A stretch of DNA of 64,000 nucleotides from Prevotella sp. (GTDB lineage Bacteria > Bacteroidota > Bacteroidia > Bacteroidales > Bacteroidaceae), in contig JAFRRN010000012.1 of the NCBI GenBank assembly GCA_017428055.1, forward strand, positions 34,039-98,038, written 5' to 3'. The notes under the pieces were generated by a model. It saw nothing but the letters and a program-made list of their open reading frames with translations, was not told the origin of the DNA and did not search any database. Made by a program: the position numbers and the translations under genes. Shown here piece after piece: positions 55,108-64,000 of the stretch. Positions within the stretch are counted from its first letter, which is position 1; each line of letters opens with the position of its first letter.

Positions 55108-56814
55108 ATGAAAGTGAATAAATATATAGGTGTGATGATGGCAGCTACCATGCTTGCTGCCTCATCATGTACCGACTTCGATGATTACAATGAGGTGCCG
55201 ATGGATGTCAATGCCACAGCCGACAATACCCTTTGGGAGAACATCTCGCAGAACGGAAGCCTTTCCAATTTCCAGAGCATCATCAAGAAGGTCGGCTTTG
55301 ATGCGGCATTGCAACAGTCGCATTTCTATACCGTGTGGGCACCATTAGATGGCACGTATGATGCCAATGCCCTCCTTAACCAGGATGATGCGACCGTGCT
55401 CTATCGGTTTGTGAAAAGCCATGTGGCGGAATACAACCACCTCGTGTCTGGTTCCATTGACGAGCGTGTTCATGCGCTCAACGACAAGAGTTTCCTCTTT
55501 GAGGGGAATGGCACATACAAATATGCCGATGTGGATGTGGCGCAAACAAATCTCCCGAGCATCAATGGTGTCGTCCACACCCTGCAAGGTGCCGCTACGT
55601 TCTATCCCAACATCTATGAGTATATCTTCCAGCGTGAGGGTATCGACTCCTTGGAGCAGTATTTCAAGAAGTATGAGAATGTTTACCTTGATGAAAGCAA
55701 CAGCGTCGTAGGACCTACGGTGAATGGTAAGCAGACCTACATTGACTCCGTGATGATTACCACCAACTCACTGTATGGCTCGCTCAATGCCCGTATTGCC
55801 CATGAGGACTCCTCGTATACGATGATTATGCCTACCAATGAGGCATGGGTGAAAGCGTATGATAAGATTAAGCCATATTATAATTATATACAGACAACCA
55901 TCGCCCAAGATGTAGATGCCGCCGTATCGGCGACTTCTGTTCCTTCAACGACGGTAACGATTGACAATGTCTACATGGCTGACTCGCTGACTAAGCGGTC
56001 TATCATCAATAACCTGGTATTCAATAACAACAATGAATACAACCGATGGGTGGAAGACCCCACTGCCATATATACAGACACGCTGCGCACGACCACCCGT
56101 AACAAGCTTTCCAACCCACAGGAAATCCTGGCACAGACCAAGGACAAGGAGAGGATGAGCAATGGTTATGCGCGCATCGTTGACTCGCTCGCCATTTTGC
56201 CTTGGGAGGGTTGGGCGCCCGAACTTGTCATCTCTCCCATCGGAAGGTCTGTCACTTGGAATGGGTCTAACCACATTGTGCAGGTCAATAATCCAGACCC
56301 CACCAAGGGAACGTTTGAATATGGATACATCAGTTATCTCTGGGTAGAACCCACCAGCAATTATTCAAAGCCCGAGCTTGACATCAAGTTGCCCGGTGTG
56401 TTGTCGACGACCTACAATCTTTATTGTGTCATTGTTCCACCCAATGTGGATTCTACCGATACCTTGACGGAGGTTCGTCCCAACCAGCTTAACTTCGACT
56501 TGAGCTATTGTAACGAGAAAGGCGCATTGCAACAGACATGGACAGGAACTAACCACACCACGACCACCAGTGCGCATTTCGCCAAGCAATTGGTCAACGA
56601 CACATCGAAGGTTGATACTATGTTTGTCGGTACGATTAAGTTTCCCATTGCCTATCTTGGCTTGGGGGAGAAAATGTATCCTAACTTGAAGATTACCACG
56701 GACTTTAGCGTATTTAGTCCCTTGATGAAAACATACACTCGTGATTTGCGCATCGCCGCAATTATCTTAAAGCCCGTGGAAAAGGACGAATATCAAGCAA
56801 CTAAGGAGGAATGA
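55108..56814 (+). CDS. Fasciclin-domain lipoprotein (two FAS1-like units)
   Basis: 568 residues from ATG 55108 (MKVNKYIGVMMAAT); an in-frame ATG at 55093 adds five residues and spoils the signal. Lipobox LAASSC. FAS1 segments: FYTVWAPLDGTYDANALL (about residue 70) and YTMIMPTNEAWVKAYDK (about 236). The last part (from ELVISPIGRSVTWNGS) is beta-rich. Its TGA overlaps the ATG of the second SusC, which means translational coupling to that transporter. Confidence 0.8.
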   Translation: MKVNKYIGVMMAATMLAASSCTDFDDYNEVPMDVNATADNTLWENISQNGSLSNFQSIIKKVGFDAALQQSHFYTVWAPLDGTYDANALLNQDDATVLYRFVKSHVAEYNHLVSGSIDERVHALNDKSFLFEGNGTYKYADVDVAQTNLPSINGVVHTLQGAATFYPNIYEYIFQREGIDSLEQYFKKYENVYLDESNSVVGPTVNGKQTYIDSVMITTNSLYGSLNARIAHEDSSYTMIMPTNEAWVKAYDKIKPYYNYIQTTIAQDVDAAVSATSVPSTTVTIDNVYMADSLTKRSIINNLVFNNNNEYNRWVEDPTAIYTDTLRTTTRNKLSNPQEILAQTKDKERMSNGYARIVDSLAILPWEGWAPELVISPIGRSVTWNGSNHIVQVNNPDPTKGTFEYGYISYLWVEPTSNYSKPELDIKLPGVLSTTYNLYCVIVPPNVDSTDTLTEVRPNQLNFDLSYCNEKGALQQTWTGTNHTTTTSAHFAKQLVNDTSKVDTMFVGTIKFPIAYLGLGEKMYPNLKITTDFSVFSPLMKTYTRDLRIAAIILKPVEKDEYQATKEE

Positions 56815-59800
56815 CCATGAAAAGTATCATTTATCATATAGGGCAGAGTAAAGGCTTCAGGCTCATCCTCTGCATTCTCGCAATCAGCTTATCCGCCCCC
56901 GTATTGGCGCAAGACGACGAAACGGAAGAGGTGGAGACTTCCATCAAGCAGCCCGTCCGTAAGAAAGTCAACACGACGAGCTATCCCATGATGACACTCA
57001 AGGGCGAAGTACTTGACCAAGCCAGCAAGAAGCCTCTCGCCGGTATCCAGCTTCGCACGCTCGGCAACGAGATGTATACCGCCATGACAAAGGCCGATGG
57101 GTCGTTTGTCATCAAGGTACCCACGTTCACCACCAGTCTCTTTGTGCATTCACCTTCGTTCCTGTCGCAACAGGTTGCCGTTAATGCCAACGACTCGTTG
57201 CAGCACATTCGCATTTTCATGTTGCCCGACGCTTATGGTAAGATGTATGACGATGCTACCGAGTATACCGCTACCAATGGCTTTGTTGTTGATGGGCATT
57301 CCGTGACTATCGACAATGAGATTGCCAACAATATGGGGGCGGACATTCATAGCATCATCCGTTCTGCCGCCCCCGATGCTGGTGCCTCCATGTTCATTCG
57401 TGGCTTCAACTCTTTGAATGCCAATGCACAGCCACTTATCGTGATTGATGGCATCGAGCAAGACATGCAGCAAAATCGCGCCTCATTGCATAGCGGGCAA
57501 TTCAACAACATCCTTGCCAATATCTCCCCAGAAGACATCGACGAGGTGAAAGTGCTGAAGAATGCCACCGCACTCTATGGTGCCCGTGGTGCCAATGGCG
57601 TGATATTGATTTCCACGAAGCGTGGACATTCCATGGCGACACGTATCGATGCCAACATCTATGCTGGCGTGAGCCTCGTTCCACAGCTCCCCACAATGAT
57701 GAATGCGCGGCAATATCGCACATACGCAACGGAGATGTTGGGAACGGTTAAGGCCAATACCGACCGCAACACCCCTATCCAATATCGTTTCCTCAACGAT
57801 GACCCCGCAGGATATTACTATCATACGTATCACAACGATACAGACTGGTCTGACTATGTATACCGCACAGCCATCAGTCAGAATTACAGCATCAACGTAC
57901 AAGGAGGCGATGACATCGGCATGTACAACCTTTCCGTTGGTTACATGGATGCACAGTCTACGGCCAAGAAGAATGACTTTAACCGTATGAATGTGCGTTT
58001 CAACACCGACATCAATATCTTGTGGAACTTGAAGACAAAGTTTGACATCTCCATCAGCAGGACAAACAACAACGTCTTCGATGATGGCGCACCAGCCGAT
58101 TTCGATGCTGCTGCCATCACCTCTCCCACATTCCTGTCGTTGATCAAGTCGCCATTGGTGAGTCCATACCAGTATAATGCCATCATTGGAGGATTCTCAT
58201 CGTTGTTGAGCGACTATGATGACATCTTTAGCCAGTTGGGCGATGATTATTCGTTGGCCAACCCGGTTGCCATCCTCGCCAATTCAAAAGGCGATAACAA
58301 GAACAAGGCAGAAAATACCTACTTCAATGTGCGGGTGGAGCCCACCTTCACTTTCAATGACAACCTGAGCATCACCACGATGTTCAGCTATAACCTCGAC
58401 CGCAACTCCCAGCGCTATTACCGGCCATATACGGGAATGCCGCCGTTTGAGATTAGCGACCTGGGACGTGTCACGAGTATGACGGCATCACTCTTCTCCA
58501 AGGAAATCAATGTGGTGAGCGATACCCACCTTGACTGGAATCGTAAATTTGGCCGCCATACCCTTGGGGCTTTCGCTGGTTTCCGTTACACTTATTTCTC
58601 ATTCGATGACAATGACCTCAAGACGGAGTACACGGGATATACCAATGACAAGAACCCCGCTTTGAGTTCCACGACGGGCTATCAACACATCTCTGGCTCC
58701 AATGACGTGTGGAAGAACATGCGCTGGTATGGCAATGTGGATTACAATTACATGAACCGCTACTTTGCAACAGTGTCATTGTCTGCTGAGGCAAACAGCC
58801 GCTTCGGAGAGAATGCGGGTGGCCTGAGCCTTGCGGGAGTCCGTTGGGCCTTGTTCCCCAGTGTTCAACTTGGATGGGTATTGACGAATGAGAAGTGGTT
58901 TCCCAAACATGCTGGCATTAACTACCTCCGCCTACAAGGAGGCTTTGACATGAGTGGCAATGATGACATCAGCAATTATGCTGCCCGTACAAGCCTTTCC
59001 GCCGTGCGTTACAATTATATCGCAACAGGTCTACAGCTTACCAATATCGGCAACGATGAAATCAAGTGGGAGACCAGCAAGAAGTTCAACATCGGCTTCA
59101 AGAGCTACCTGTTGAACAACCGTGTGGGCATTGACTTCAACTATTACATCAGCCGCACGTCCGACTTGCTGACGATGATGACATTCGAGAACCCCATCGG
59201 AGGTATCAACACCTATTGGACCAACGGGGGTGAATTGGAGAACCAAGGCTTTGAACTCGCAGTCACTGGCAAGCCCATCGTCAGCAAAGACTGGCATGTA
59301 GAGGTTGGCGCAAGCATGGGTCATTATGTCAATAAGGTGAAGAAACTGCCCAATGGCGATTATACCACGTCGGTCTATGGCGACAACAACATCCTTACAT
59401 CCGTGGGAAATCCGGTGGGATTGTTCTATGGATATAAGACAGAGGGCGTGTTTGCCACTGATGCCGAGGCACGCGCCGCCGGCAAGAACGGTTATCTCTA
59501 TATGGAGGATGCCGCTGGCAACCCCAATAACTTCGTAGCTGGTGATGTCCATTTCACCGATACCAACAATGATGGCATCATCAACGAGGGCGACAAGGTC
59601 ATTATTGGCAACCCCAACCCAGACATCTTTGGCAACATCTTCGCCTCTGTCAATTGGAAAAACTTCACTTTGGGCCTTTCATTCAATTACAGCCTCGGCA
59701 ATGATGTGTATAATTACCAACGCTCTGTTCTCAATAGCGGCAGCACATTCTACAACCAGCAGGTTGCAGAAGTGGGACACTGGCGTTATGAGGGACAGCA

Positions 59801-60113
59801 GACAGACCTACCACGCCTCGCCTTTGATGACCCAATCGGGAACAATCGTTTCAGCGACCGATGGATAGAGGATGGTAGCTATCTGCGCCTGAAGACCCTC
59901 AAGCTTACTTACCGTGTGCCAATACCAGGCAGTTGGACAATGTTGCAAGGACTCTCCATCTGGGCACAAGCCAACAACTTGTTGACTTTCACCAAGTATT
60001 TGGGAAGTGATCCGGAGTTCAGTATCGGAAACTCCGTACTCTACCAAGGCATTGACTGTGGCAACCTCGCACAGGGTCGTTCTTTCCAGTTTGGAGTCAA
60101 TATCAACTTGTAA
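56811..60113 (+). CDS. SusC/RagA family TonB-dependent transporter (second)
   Basis: 1100 residues from the overlapping ATG 56811; ATG 56817 is an alternative. Signal segment (LILCILAISLSAPVLAQ), N-domain (LKGEVLDQASKKPLAGIQLR), plug with SMFIRGFNSLNANAQPLIVI and VKVLKNATALYGARGANGV, barrel end FQFGVNINL. It differs strongly from the first SusC, so the two pairs probably bind different ligands or different parts of one glycan. Confidence 0.95.
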   Translation: MTMKSIIYHIGQSKGFRLILCILAISLSAPVLAQDDETEEVETSIKQPVRKKVNTTSYPMMTLKGEVLDQASKKPLAGIQLRTLGNEMYTAMTKADGSFVIKVPTFTTSLFVHSPSFLSQQVAVNANDSLQHIRIFMLPDAYGKMYDDATEYTATNGFVVDGHSVTIDNEIANNMGADIHSIIRSAAPDAGASMFIRGFNSLNANAQPLIVIDGIEQDMQQNRASLHSGQFNNILANISPEDIDEVKVLKNATALYGARGANGVILISTKRGHSMATRIDANIYAGVSLVPQLPTMMNARQYRTYATEMLGTVKANTDRNTPIQYRFLNDDPAGYYYHTYHNDTDWSDYVYRTAISQNYSINVQGGDDIGMYNLSVGYMDAQSTAKKNDFNRMNVRFNTDINILWNLKTKFDISISRTNNNVFDDGAPADFDAAAITSPTFLSLIKSPLVSPYQYNAIIGGFSSLLSDYDDIFSQLGDDYSLANPVAILANSKGDNKNKAENTYFNVRVEPTFTFNDNLSITTMFSYNLDRNSQRYYRPYTGMPPFEISDLGRVTSMTASLFSKEINVVSDTHLDWNRKFGRHTLGAFAGFRYTYFSFDDNDLKTEYTGYTNDKNPALSSTTGYQHISGSNDVWKNMRWYGNVDYNYMNRYFATVSLSAEANSRFGENAGGLSLAGVRWALFPSVQLGWVLTNEKWFPKHAGINYLRLQGGFDMSGNDDISNYAARTSLSAVRYNYIATGLQLTNIGNDEIKWETSKKFNIGFKSYLLNNRVGIDFNYYISRTSDLLTMMTFENPIGGINTYWTNGGELENQGFELAVTGKPIVSKDWHVEVGASMGHYVNKVKKLPNGDYTTSVYGDNNILTSVGNPVGLFYGYKTEGVFATDAEARAAGKNGYLYMEDAAGNPNNFVAGDVHFTDTNNDGIINEGDKVIIGNPNPDIFGNIFASVNWKNFTLGLSFNYSLGNDVYNYQRSVLNSGSTFYNQQVAEVGHWRYEGQQTDLPRLAFDDPIGNNRFSDRWIEDGSYLRLKTLKLTYRVPIPGSWTMLQGLSIWAQANNLLTFTKYLGSDPEFSIGNSVLYQGIDCGNLAQGRSFQFGVNINL

Positions 60114-60166
60114 AGATTAAAAGGTTAAAAAATTAAATGATTAAAGAACTAAAAGATAAGACAATT

Positions 60167-62017
60167 ATGCGACGAATCAGAATTTTAATATTTGCATTTT
60201 TTAATGTTTTAATTTTCTCCTCTTGCTCCGACATGCTCGATACAGATAGCACTCGCCAGCTCTTTGACAAGGAACTTAATAGCAAGACCGACTCCGTGTT
60301 CTTCGGCTTTGGCGTGATGCAAGCCATGCAACAGCTGGCTGACCAGTATGTCTTCCAAGGGGAAATGCAAGGTGACTTGGTGAAAACAACGTTCTACACC
60401 GACAACAACCTACGACAGCTCGCCAACTTCTCGGCAACGACAGCCAACAAGTACGATAGCGCATACGTCTACTATCGTGTCATCAACAACTGCAACTATT
60501 ACATTGCACACCGCGACACGACGCTCCGCACGGGAAGCACCAATGTGGTCATCAATGAGTATGCAGCCATTAAGGCGTTCCGCGCCTGGGCTTATCTGCA
60601 ACTGGCAAGGGTATATGGTAAGGTGCCGTTCTTCACGGAACCCTTGGTCACCATCTCGCAAATCAACAACAGCAACTATCCACAGCTTGACATTCAGGGT
60701 ATCGTGGCGCAGTTGGCTCCAGACTTAGAGGAATATTCCGGGCTCCCCGTACCTAACTACGGCGTGACTTCTGGCAACATCGGGTCTACCAACTGGGGAC
60801 AAACCAAGCGTATGTATCCCACCCTTTGCTTCATCCCCGTGGATGTCATCCTCGGCGAGATGTATCTTGAGGCGGGCGATTACGACAAGGCGGCACGTCA
60901 TTACACCACTTACCTCACGGATGTGGCTCCCGATCCTGACCGTCGGTATGCGCAGTCGATGACTTCTGGTCTGCGTCTCCGTACCCGCAACGATATGGAC
61001 ATGTTGCCGTCCGACTATGACGGCTCGGTGGCCGGTATATCCTGGAGTTCTGTCTTCAATAACAACTCCGTGACCGACATCATCTCTTACATCCCCATGG
61101 CGGTGAATAGTCTGCGTGGTGTTACCACCAATGTGCCGTTGGCATTTGGCTACAATTATTATTCGACGTCGAATGCCATTGACAGTTTGCGAGTCGATGA
61201 GATACAGATTGCGCCATCCGATGCCTATACGACGCTTTCTGACAGTTCTGAGTATTATTATTATAAGCAAGTGACGGGAGGTTTGCGCCAGCAGTATGTC
61301 AACAATGCCAAACTCGGTGACATGCGGTTGCGTAGTACCATCACGCAAGGGGAGGGTGAGGACTCTACAAAACAATGGATTACAAAGTTCAATAATGGCA
61401 ACATTATCCTGTACCGCACCTCGACAGTCTACCTCCATCTTGCCGAGGCATTCAACCGCCTGGGATATATTGATGCAGCCTTTGCCATTCTGAAAGACGG
61501 CATCACGGCATCGTTGCTTGACTCGGCACGTACCTATATCACCGATGATACACGTCGGCTCCTACAGACAACTTACCCGTTCCTGTCAGACGAGAACATC
61601 TCAAAGTTCCCAGTCCAGACCACCAACAATTACACTTCCACCAACTATGGTATTCACCAGCATGGTGCGGGAGTGGTAGGCGATGGCAACTATCCGGGAC
61701 GTTCCGCATACCAGCTTGATAGCATCGTAGGCCTGAAGATGAAGGAAATTGCCAACATCTATGGTGTCAATGTGGGTACTACCAAGCAAGACAGCATCAA
61801 TGCCTTGGAGGATATTCTCTGTGATGAGTATGCCTTGGAGTTCGCATTCGAGGGAAACCGCTACTATGACCTGTGCCGTATGGCACGGCACAAGAATGGG
61901 ACGGGAACACCTTATGGCGACAATTTCGGCAGCATCTGGCTCGCAAGGAAGTTGCAATACAAGAATCCACAGAAGTCGTTGCTCATCCCTGACAACTGGT
62001 ATCTGCCATTCCAGTGA
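60167..62017 (+). CDS. SusD/RagB family lipoprotein (second)
   Basis: 616 residues from ATG 60167 (MRRIRILIFAFFNVLIF); ATG 60137 would add ten charged residues before the signal peptide. Lipobox FSSC. SusD traits: VIINEYAAIKAFRAWAYLQL-like helix, RVYGKVPFFTEPL, DVILGEMYLEAGDYDKAARH, and LCDEYALEFAFEGNRYYDLC. Ends the operon, with a terminator about 30 bp after the stop. Lid of the second SusC. Confidence 0.94.
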   Translation: MRRIRILIFAFFNVLIFSSCSDMLDTDSTRQLFDKELNSKTDSVFFGFGVMQAMQQLADQYVFQGEMQGDLVKTTFYTDNNLRQLANFSATTANKYDSAYVYYRVINNCNYYIAHRDTTLRTGSTNVVINEYAAIKAFRAWAYLQLARVYGKVPFFTEPLVTISQINNSNYPQLDIQGIVAQLAPDLEEYSGLPVPNYGVTSGNIGSTNWGQTKRMYPTLCFIPVDVILGEMYLEAGDYDKAARHYTTYLTDVAPDPDRRYAQSMTSGLRLRTRNDMDMLPSDYDGSVAGISWSSVFNNNSVTDIISYIPMAVNSLRGVTTNVPLAFGYNYYSTSNAIDSLRVDEIQIAPSDAYTTLSDSSEYYYYKQVTGGLRQQYVNNAKLGDMRLRSTITQGEGEDSTKQWITKFNNGNIILYRTSTVYLHLAEAFNRLGYIDAAFAILKDGITASLLDSARTYITDDTRRLLQTTYPFLSDENISKFPVQTTNNYTSTNYGIHQHGAGVVGDGNYPGRSAYQLDSIVGLKMKEIANIYGVNVGTTKQDSINALEDILCDEYALEFAFEGNRYYDLCRMARHKNGTGTPYGDNFGSIWLARKLQYKNPQKSLLIPDNWYLPFQ

Positions 62018-62047
62018 CATCATTATTAGCAATATGCCATTACAAGC

Positions 62048-62090
62048 CAAAGCCTCTTGCGCATCAAAGCGCGAGGGGCTTTGCTATTTA
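62048..62090 (+). terminator. Terminator of the SusC/D operon
   Basis: Stem CAAAGCCTCTTGCGC / GCGCGAGGGGCTTTG (15 bp with two G-T pairs), six-base loop, followed by CTATTT. It separates the transport operon from the lyase gene. Confidence 0.75.
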
Positions 62091-62116
62091 AACTCGTACC
62101 GGGTAATCCTAATAAA

Positions 62117-62156
62117 TAGGTATTATGCAAAAACCCTATTTTTAGGTATTGTGTAA
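62117..62156 (+). promoter_or_regulatory. Direct repeats upstream of the PL4 promoter
   Basis: TAGGTATTATGCAA (62117-62130) and TAGGTATTGTGTAA (62143-62156), 26 bp apart, adjoin the -33 box of the promoter at 62149-62179. The layout fits an activator site, for example for a hybrid two-component regulator, none of which is encoded in the window. Confidence 0.5.
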
Positions 62157-62179
62157 TTGGTAGATTGCAAGTAATTTTG
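62149..62179 (+). promoter_or_regulatory. Upstream promoter of the PL4 gene
   Basis: TTG, 20 bases, TAATTTTG. It predicts a leader of about 240 nt before the ATG at 62427; 62188-62390 otherwise shows no gene. Confidence 0.5.
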
Positions 62180-62390
62180 CATCCGAAAAGAAGACTATTG
62201 GAAAATCTTGTTCGCTAAGATAAAATTCATAATGTTTTTGTATAATTCAAATCGGGTTGTCGTGAGACAGCCCATTTTGATTATCCCCTTTCTCTCCTTA
62301 TATGTATGGAATTAGAGGAAATAAATCAGGATTGTTGGTTTTTCAATGTTGAATTGGTTTAATGATGTCTTCTGTTGTCAAGTTTTTTTG

Positions 62391-62398
62391 TATTTTTG
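62391..62398 (+). promoter_or_regulatory. Proximal -7 element of the PL4 gene
   Basis: TATTTTTG, 28 bp before the ATG; no -33 box at the usual spacing. Confidence 0.4.
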
Positions 62399-62426
62399 CA
62401 ATCGAAAACAATAAACAAATCAAATA

Positions 62427-64000
62427 ATGCAAACAATCAAATCGATTACCTTTCTAATGGCACTACAAATGGTGTCACTCTTAGCATGGGCACAAAGCAA
62501 TGTCACAGCAACACTCAACGGGCGTGAGGCAACGTTGTCGAATGGCATTGTCAAGTTGCATATTGGTAGCAACGGACGTGCCGACCAACTAACATACAAG
62601 GGGTTGAACCTCCTTGGCAGTTCGGGAATCTACTTCGATTACACCGCCAAGGGTCTCGGTAACAAAGCACTAAACCCCTCGAAGGCAGAAATCGTGCGAC
62701 AGGATGACGATTACGTGGAGGTGCTTTATTCCAATACGACCGATGATCTACAATGGCAACAAGGCTACATCCTGCGCAAGGGCGTGAGTGGCGTGTATGT
62801 CTATGTCATCGCCAATGGCACCAGCACGTCAGGTAACGTGCAATTGCAAGAGGCTCGTGTCTGTACCCGCACGGCATCGTCGATGCTCAATGGCTATGTG
62901 GACGATACGATGCGAGGCATGATTCCATCTAATAGTGAGATGGCTGCCGTGGAGAAAGACGGCACTTCCAATCCCGCCTACGTGCAGGATGCCACGTATC
63001 AGATGGCGGACGGTAGCATCTACACCAAATATAATTGGGCGCAATATGTGGTGCGCGATAGTGTCCATGGCTTGATGCACACCAATAAGTTGGTGGGATT
63101 GTGGAATATCCATTGCTCTCCAGAATGGTACCCTGGCGGTCCCATGAAACAAGAGCTGACCGTTCATGCCACGGGAAAGTCGCCTATTACCATCCAGATG
63201 TTGCAAGGCGAACACCTTGGCACAGCCTCTCAGTATTACCAACAAGGGGAAAGGAAACTCTATGGTCCTTTTTTCATCTATTGCAATTTCAATTCCAGCA
63301 AAGACACGGAGTGGCTCATCGCCGATGCCAAGCGCGAGGCACACGAGCAAGAGCGGCAATGGCCATTCGTCTGGTTTGAGAATGAGTTGTATCCCTTGGA
63401 CCGTGCTACGGTGTCTGGGCATATTCACGTAACGACAGGACAGTCACAAGACTCCATCCAAGTGGTGCTTGCAGAGCCAGACACTGACCTCTTTGACCAA
63501 GGCAAGAAGTATATGTTTTGGGCTTTGACCGATGACCATGGCCGTTTCAACATCAAGAATGTGAGGAAAGGAACTTACGCCTTGCGGGCATACGCCACAA
63601 AGGGAGACAACACCGATGAGTTGCAAGTGAAGGATATTGTCGTGGATAATGCCGAGGTGGAGTTGGGTACCATCGACTGGACTCCCGCTTGTTACGAGAA
63701 CAAACTGTTTCAGGTTGGCGAGAACAACCGCATGAGCGACGGCTATCGGTTGAGTGACCATGTCCGTGCTTATGGTCTATGGGATGAGGTACCTGCCAAC
63801 CTGACCTACACGGTGGGAGAGAGCGATCCCGCACAAGATTGGTATTATGCACAGACGAAGAACGGCAAGTGGACGGTCAAGTTCGATTGTCCACAATCTT
63901 ATACGGGAACAGCACATCTTACCATCTCGGCGGCTGGGGTTACCAACTCGCCTAAACTCGCTATTGGCATCAATGGAACAACCGTTGCCAACTGGTCGCC
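62427..64000 (+). CDS. Rhamnogalacturonan lyase, PL4 type (C-terminal end cut by window)
   Basis: I read an open frame of 524 codons from ATG 62427 to the window end. Signal peptide (LMALQMVSLLAWAQ), then a large beta-sandwich catalytic domain (TLSNGIVKLHIGSNGRADQL, KYNWAQYVVRDSVHGLMH, WNIHCSPEWYPGGPMKQEL), a fibronectin-like middle (ATVSGHIHVTTGQ, FNIKNVRKGTYALRAYATKG) and the start of the C-terminal carbohydrate-binding sandwich (LFQVGENNRMSDGYRLSDHV, DWYYAQTKNGKWTVKFD). This three-domain order is that of PL4, which cleaves rhamnogalacturonan I by beta-elimination. It makes pectin a plausible substrate of the adjacent PUL. Confidence 0.88.
   Translation, partial: MQTIKSITFLMALQMVSLLAWAQSNVTATLNGREATLSNGIVKLHIGSNGRADQLTYKGLNLLGSSGIYFDYTAKGLGNKALNPSKAEIVRQDDDYVEVLYSNTTDDLQWQQGYILRKGVSGVYVYVIANGTSTSGNVQLQEARVCTRTASSMLNGYVDDTMRGMIPSNSEMAAVEKDGTSNPAYVQDATYQMADGSIYTKYNWAQYVVRDSVHGLMHTNKLVGLWNIHCSPEWYPGGPMKQELTVHATGKSPITIQMLQGEHLGTASQYYQQGERKLYGPFFIYCNFNSSKDTEWLIADAKREAHEQERQWPFVWFENELYPLDRATVSGHIHVTTGQSQDSIQVVLAEPDTDLFDQGKKYMFWALTDDHGRFNIKNVRKGTYALRAYATKGDNTDELQVKDIVVDNAEVELGTIDWTPACYENKLFQVGENNRMSDGYRLSDHVRAYGLWDEVPANLTYTVGESDPAQDWYYAQTKNGKWTVKFDCPQSYTGTAHLTISAAGVTNSPKLAIGINGTTVANWS

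Overview
The window looks like a chromosomal segment of a member of the Bacteroidales, most probably a gut or rumen Prevotella/Segatella-like species. The evidence is the promoter architecture (-33 TTG/TTTG and -7 TAnnTTTG, seen upstream of many genes), SusC/SusD pairs, Bacteroidetes-restricted families (DUF4301, DUF4421, DUF6057, PCMD, DUF1460, GGGtGRT) and a short C-terminal tail ending in PKGIYI..GKKYIVR. The species is inferred. No rRNA, tRNA, CRISPR array or complete insertion sequence was found.

Layout. 1-3575 (minus): the start of an AT-rich surface polysaccharide operon (flippase, polymerase, glycosyltransferase cut by the window edge), driven by a very good promoter at 3744-3774. 3576-4177 is non-coding and holds 21-bp tandem repeats. 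4178-9478 (mostly minus): a 73-aa antitoxin-like protein, a GGGtGRT/NifU-like pair, and an operon of an HTH regulator, an M49 peptidase and an AlkD-like protein. 9600-12699 (plus): RecQ and a secreted phosphodiesterase. 13003-17181 (plus): a uronate operon (mannonate dehydratase, SDR, Gfo/Idh/MocA) with a DUF4421 protein. 17246-20367 (minus): RelA-type (p)ppGpp enzyme coupled to a DUF1460 amidase-like protein. 20573-24126: DUF4301, then a convergent beta-barrel/PCMD pair. 24413-32800 (plus): GDP-fucose synthesis (manC, gmd, fcl) directly followed by GH35 and GH2 enzymes. 32973-39387 (plus): a large secreted protein, a DUF6057 membrane protein and a PD40 lipoprotein with a haem-binding CxxCH. 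39388-45030: an island with a Sau3AI-type restriction-modification system, gene remnants and palindromes. 45031-64000 (plus): a polysaccharide utilisation locus with two SusC/SusD pairs, three fasciclin-repeat lipoproteins and the beginning of a PL4 rhamnogalacturonan lyase.

How it may work together. The PUL, the uronate operon and the GH35/GH2 enzymes suggest a pectin (rhamnogalacturonan) lifestyle: the lyase cuts the backbone, the SusC/D pairs import oligosaccharides, galactosidases trim side chains and the mannonate genes feed uronates to central metabolism. That link is inferred from gene content. The GDP-fucose genes and the capsule-type operon point to fucosylated surface glycans.

The most unusual points are the interleaving of fasciclin lipoproteins with tandem SusC/D pairs, the decayed genes on both sides of the Sau3AI system, several well-formed palindromic or tandem repeats between genes, an ATGGGG-type repeat found both between genes and in frame inside a membrane protein, and the GDP-fucose operon continuing into glycosidases through a TTG start.
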